In this document: piece after piece, positions 62,716 to 64,000 of the stretch
Layout: each line of letters opens with the position of its first letter
How positions within the stretch are numbered: the first letter of the stretch is position 1
Assembly: GCF_004342265.1 (NCBI RefSeq)
Contig: NZ_SMCS01000001.1
Coordinates: 744,001 to 808,000, forward strand
DNA from: Luteibacter rhizovicinus
Lineage (GTDB): Bacteria > Pseudomonadota > Gammaproteobacteria > Xanthomonadales > Rhodanobacteraceae
Reading direction: 5' to 3'
Length of the DNA: 64,000 bases
Translations under genes and position numbers: made by a program
Notes under the pieces: generated by a model
Told to the model about the DNA's origin: nothing
The model's database searches: none
The model's input: only the letters and a program-made list of their open reading frames with translations

Positions 62716-64000
62716 TCATGTGCTCTTCGACTGCAAGGTTCGCACGATCAACAAAGCCAGAAGCGGTATCGCGATCGCATAGGCGTATTGCGTAAGCGTT
62801 ACGCCGATGCCAAACGGAAACCAGATGGTCGGGACGCCGATCGAGCCTAGCTCGCCTGCAAATTGCGCCACCAGGATAAAGGCCATCGTGGCGAGCGCCA
62901 CGATACGCATCGGGCCACCGCGAACCATCCGCACGGCAATCAGCGCGAGCAACACGAGTAATCCGAGCCGAAAGACATGAGTCATCGCCGTGACCTGCAT
63001 CGCGCCACCCACGATGCCTACCAAGGTAAGTAGCAGGGTGGCTCCATCGATTGCGCGCGAGGAGCGCGTGTTCCAGCGGTTCCAGGTATGCGTCCAGGCG
63101 GCAACGCTAAGGGGCATCCAGAGTACTTTTGATAACCAGGCGTAGGTGGGCAGACTCATCAGATCGGTCCACGAGACAATCGCGTTGTCGAGACGCTTCA
63201 CTGCCGAAAGCGCGAGCGCGATGCAGGCAAACGCGATGAAGCTCGGGTGGCTGCTGCGCGGTCGAACCGCAAGCGCCAAACCGATGAGCGCAAACATGGC
63301 AAGGGGCTCGATCACTTCGACGATGTAGCCGGCGATCGTACGCCACCATTGCACGTGGTATAGCGCATGGCTTTCTGGACGCGGTGCCAGCGTCGGTGCG
63401 ACGTGTATACCGCCGCCATCGGCGCTGGCGTCGTTGCCCGGTTGCATGAACGCGCGGATAGCGAGCACCGCATGGGTGCCGGCCGCATCGGCGGGAAGCG
63501 CGAAAATCATCGGTCGCGTGCCGACGACTCTGGGGGATGCGCCAAGTCGCCCCGATCCGCCCAGTCGCACGCCGTTCCAATACAACTCGTAACCATCGTC
63601 GACGGCGGTAGGCCCCAGGACATCCCATGCACGGTTTCCTGCTGGTACCGTCACCGTGCGTCGATACCAGGCATATCCCTGATAACCGGGGTGGCCGTGC
63701 GCCATCCATCCCCCGACATAGTTCGGCAGACCGACATCGCCATCATGGCTGCTTGCCGGTGCGCTCAGGTCCATCGTTTCCCAGTCGCTGTCGTCAACGT
63801 CCGCATCGGCCCAGTGCGGATCGTCGCCGATGTGGAAGCGCCATGCGCCATCCAGCAATGGGGCGGCGGCTCGTAATGCGGATGGATCGGGGCGACCACC
63901 GATCGCCAGGACAGCAATCACGCCGCCTAGCGCAACCAAGGTAACAAGGACGATCCAGATCACGAAAATGCGGCGTGGCGAATCGAGCGCCTCTCCAGTA
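62716..64000 (-). CDS. Membrane protein with extracytoplasmic jelly-roll domain (5' end outside window)
   Basis: The frame is open to the window edge; beyond the possible GTG at 63963 it continues upstream as TGEALDSPRRIFVIWIVLV, so the true start is probably outside. A first membrane helix is followed by a galactose-binding/jelly-roll domain (LLDGAWRFHIGDDPHWADADVDD; YAWYRRTVTVPAG; DDGYELYWNGVRLGG), then about seven membrane helices to the C-terminus. This is the layout of 7TMR-DISM-type sensors, but no kinase, GGDEF or other output domain follows before the stop. It lies convergent to the alpha-galactosidase; a role in sugar sensing is speculative. Confidence 0.75.
   Translation of the reverse strand, partial: TGEALDSPRRIFVIWIVLVTLVALGGVIAVLAIGGRPDPSALRAAAPLLDGAWRFHIGDDPHWADADVDDSDWETMDLSAPASSHDGDVGLPNYVGGWMAHGHPGYQGYAWYRRTVTVPAGNRAWDVLGPTAVDDGYELYWNGVRLGGSGRLGASPRVVGTRPMIFALPADAAGTHAVLAIRAFMQPGNDASADGGGIHVAPTLAPRPESHALYHVQWWRTIAGYIVEVIEPLAMFALIGLALAVRPRSSHPSFIAFACIALALSAVKRLDNAIVSWTDLMSLPTYAWLSKVLWMPLSVAAWTHTWNRWNTRSSRAIDGATLLLTLVGIVGGAMQVTAMTHVFRLGLLVLLALIAVRMVRGGPMRIVALATMAFILVAQFAGELGSIGVPTIWFPFGIGVTLTQYAYAIAIPLLALLIVRTLQSKST

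Noticed and set aside
1-64000. tRNA/rRNA genes, CRISPR arrays, intact IS elements or prophage
   Set aside because: No cloverleaf-like segment, regularly spaced repeats, transposase or integrase was recognised anywhere on either strand by eye.

Overview
The window is a chromosomal segment of a high-GC gammaproteobacterium. A CysB/CysJIH sulfate pathway, a GlcNAc-type TonB-receptor locus with a NagX homologue, an ECF sigma/Ser-Thr kinase pair and proteobacterial RBS/promoter style together suggest Xanthomonadales, most likely Rhodanobacteraceae (Luteibacter/Dyella-like). This is inference from gene content; no rRNA or other decisive marker is present. I saw no tRNA, rRNA, CRISPR array or intact insertion sequence.

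Layout. (1) 1-10955: a tightly packed minus-strand operon for trans-4-hydroxyproline catabolism (4-hydroxyproline epimerase, three-subunit D-hydroxyproline dehydrogenase, DapA-type deaminase, ketoglutarate-semialdehyde dehydrogenase) running on into two peptidases and an amino acid permease, with a divergent PAS-AraC regulator. (2) 11065-11836: a cysteine-free DksA/TraR-like protein with msrB. (3) 11859-21955: an amino-sugar locus (NagX-like acyltransferase, GH20 hexosaminidase, TonB-dependent receptor, ROK kinase, APC-type permease) with a divergent ROK repressor and an AT-rich dyad operator. (4) 21972-27094: two EAL-domain proteins, one degenerate, and an ECF sigma factor convergent with a TPR Ser/Thr kinase. 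(5) 27095-29084: a gene-free stretch holding a candidate structured RNA with terminator, then a YadA-type adhesin. (6) 29102-32343: a sigma/putative anti-sigma operon, a GST and a TauE-like permease. (7) 32503-41139: cysJ-cysI-cysH-sat/cysC, a CysB-like regulator and cysG, i.e. sulfate to sulfide plus siroheme. (8) 41387-49583: a secreted giant RHS protein, a separate secreted RHS core/tip with a variable C-terminus, a DUF4279 putative immunity gene, then a lower-GC graveyard of gene fragments. (9) 49584-54700: a small secreted protein, a LytTR two-component system with a good candidate LytTR site, a CPBP protease, an AraC regulator, a UBP zinc-finger protein and an alpha/beta hydrolase. (10) 54948-57316: DyP peroxidase with an encapsulin-targeting tail, the encapsulin shell, and two small unknown genes. 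(11) 57387-59224: an NAD-dependent SDR and divergent XRE regulator with paired operators. (12) 59440-61272: a 57-residue Gly-rich precursor-like peptide, an intrinsic terminator, and an asparagine-synthetase/lasso-cyclase-like enzyme, the best candidate for an undescribed RiPP system. (13) 61531-64000: GH27 alpha-galactosidase and a partial membrane protein.

Functionally the segment is rich in scavenging: collagen-type peptides and hydroxyproline, amino sugars, galactosides. It also carries inter-bacterial competition functions (RHS tip/immunity, candidate RiPP), redox defence (MsrB, DyP-encapsulin, GST) and surface/second-messenger regulation (EAL, YadA, LytTR).
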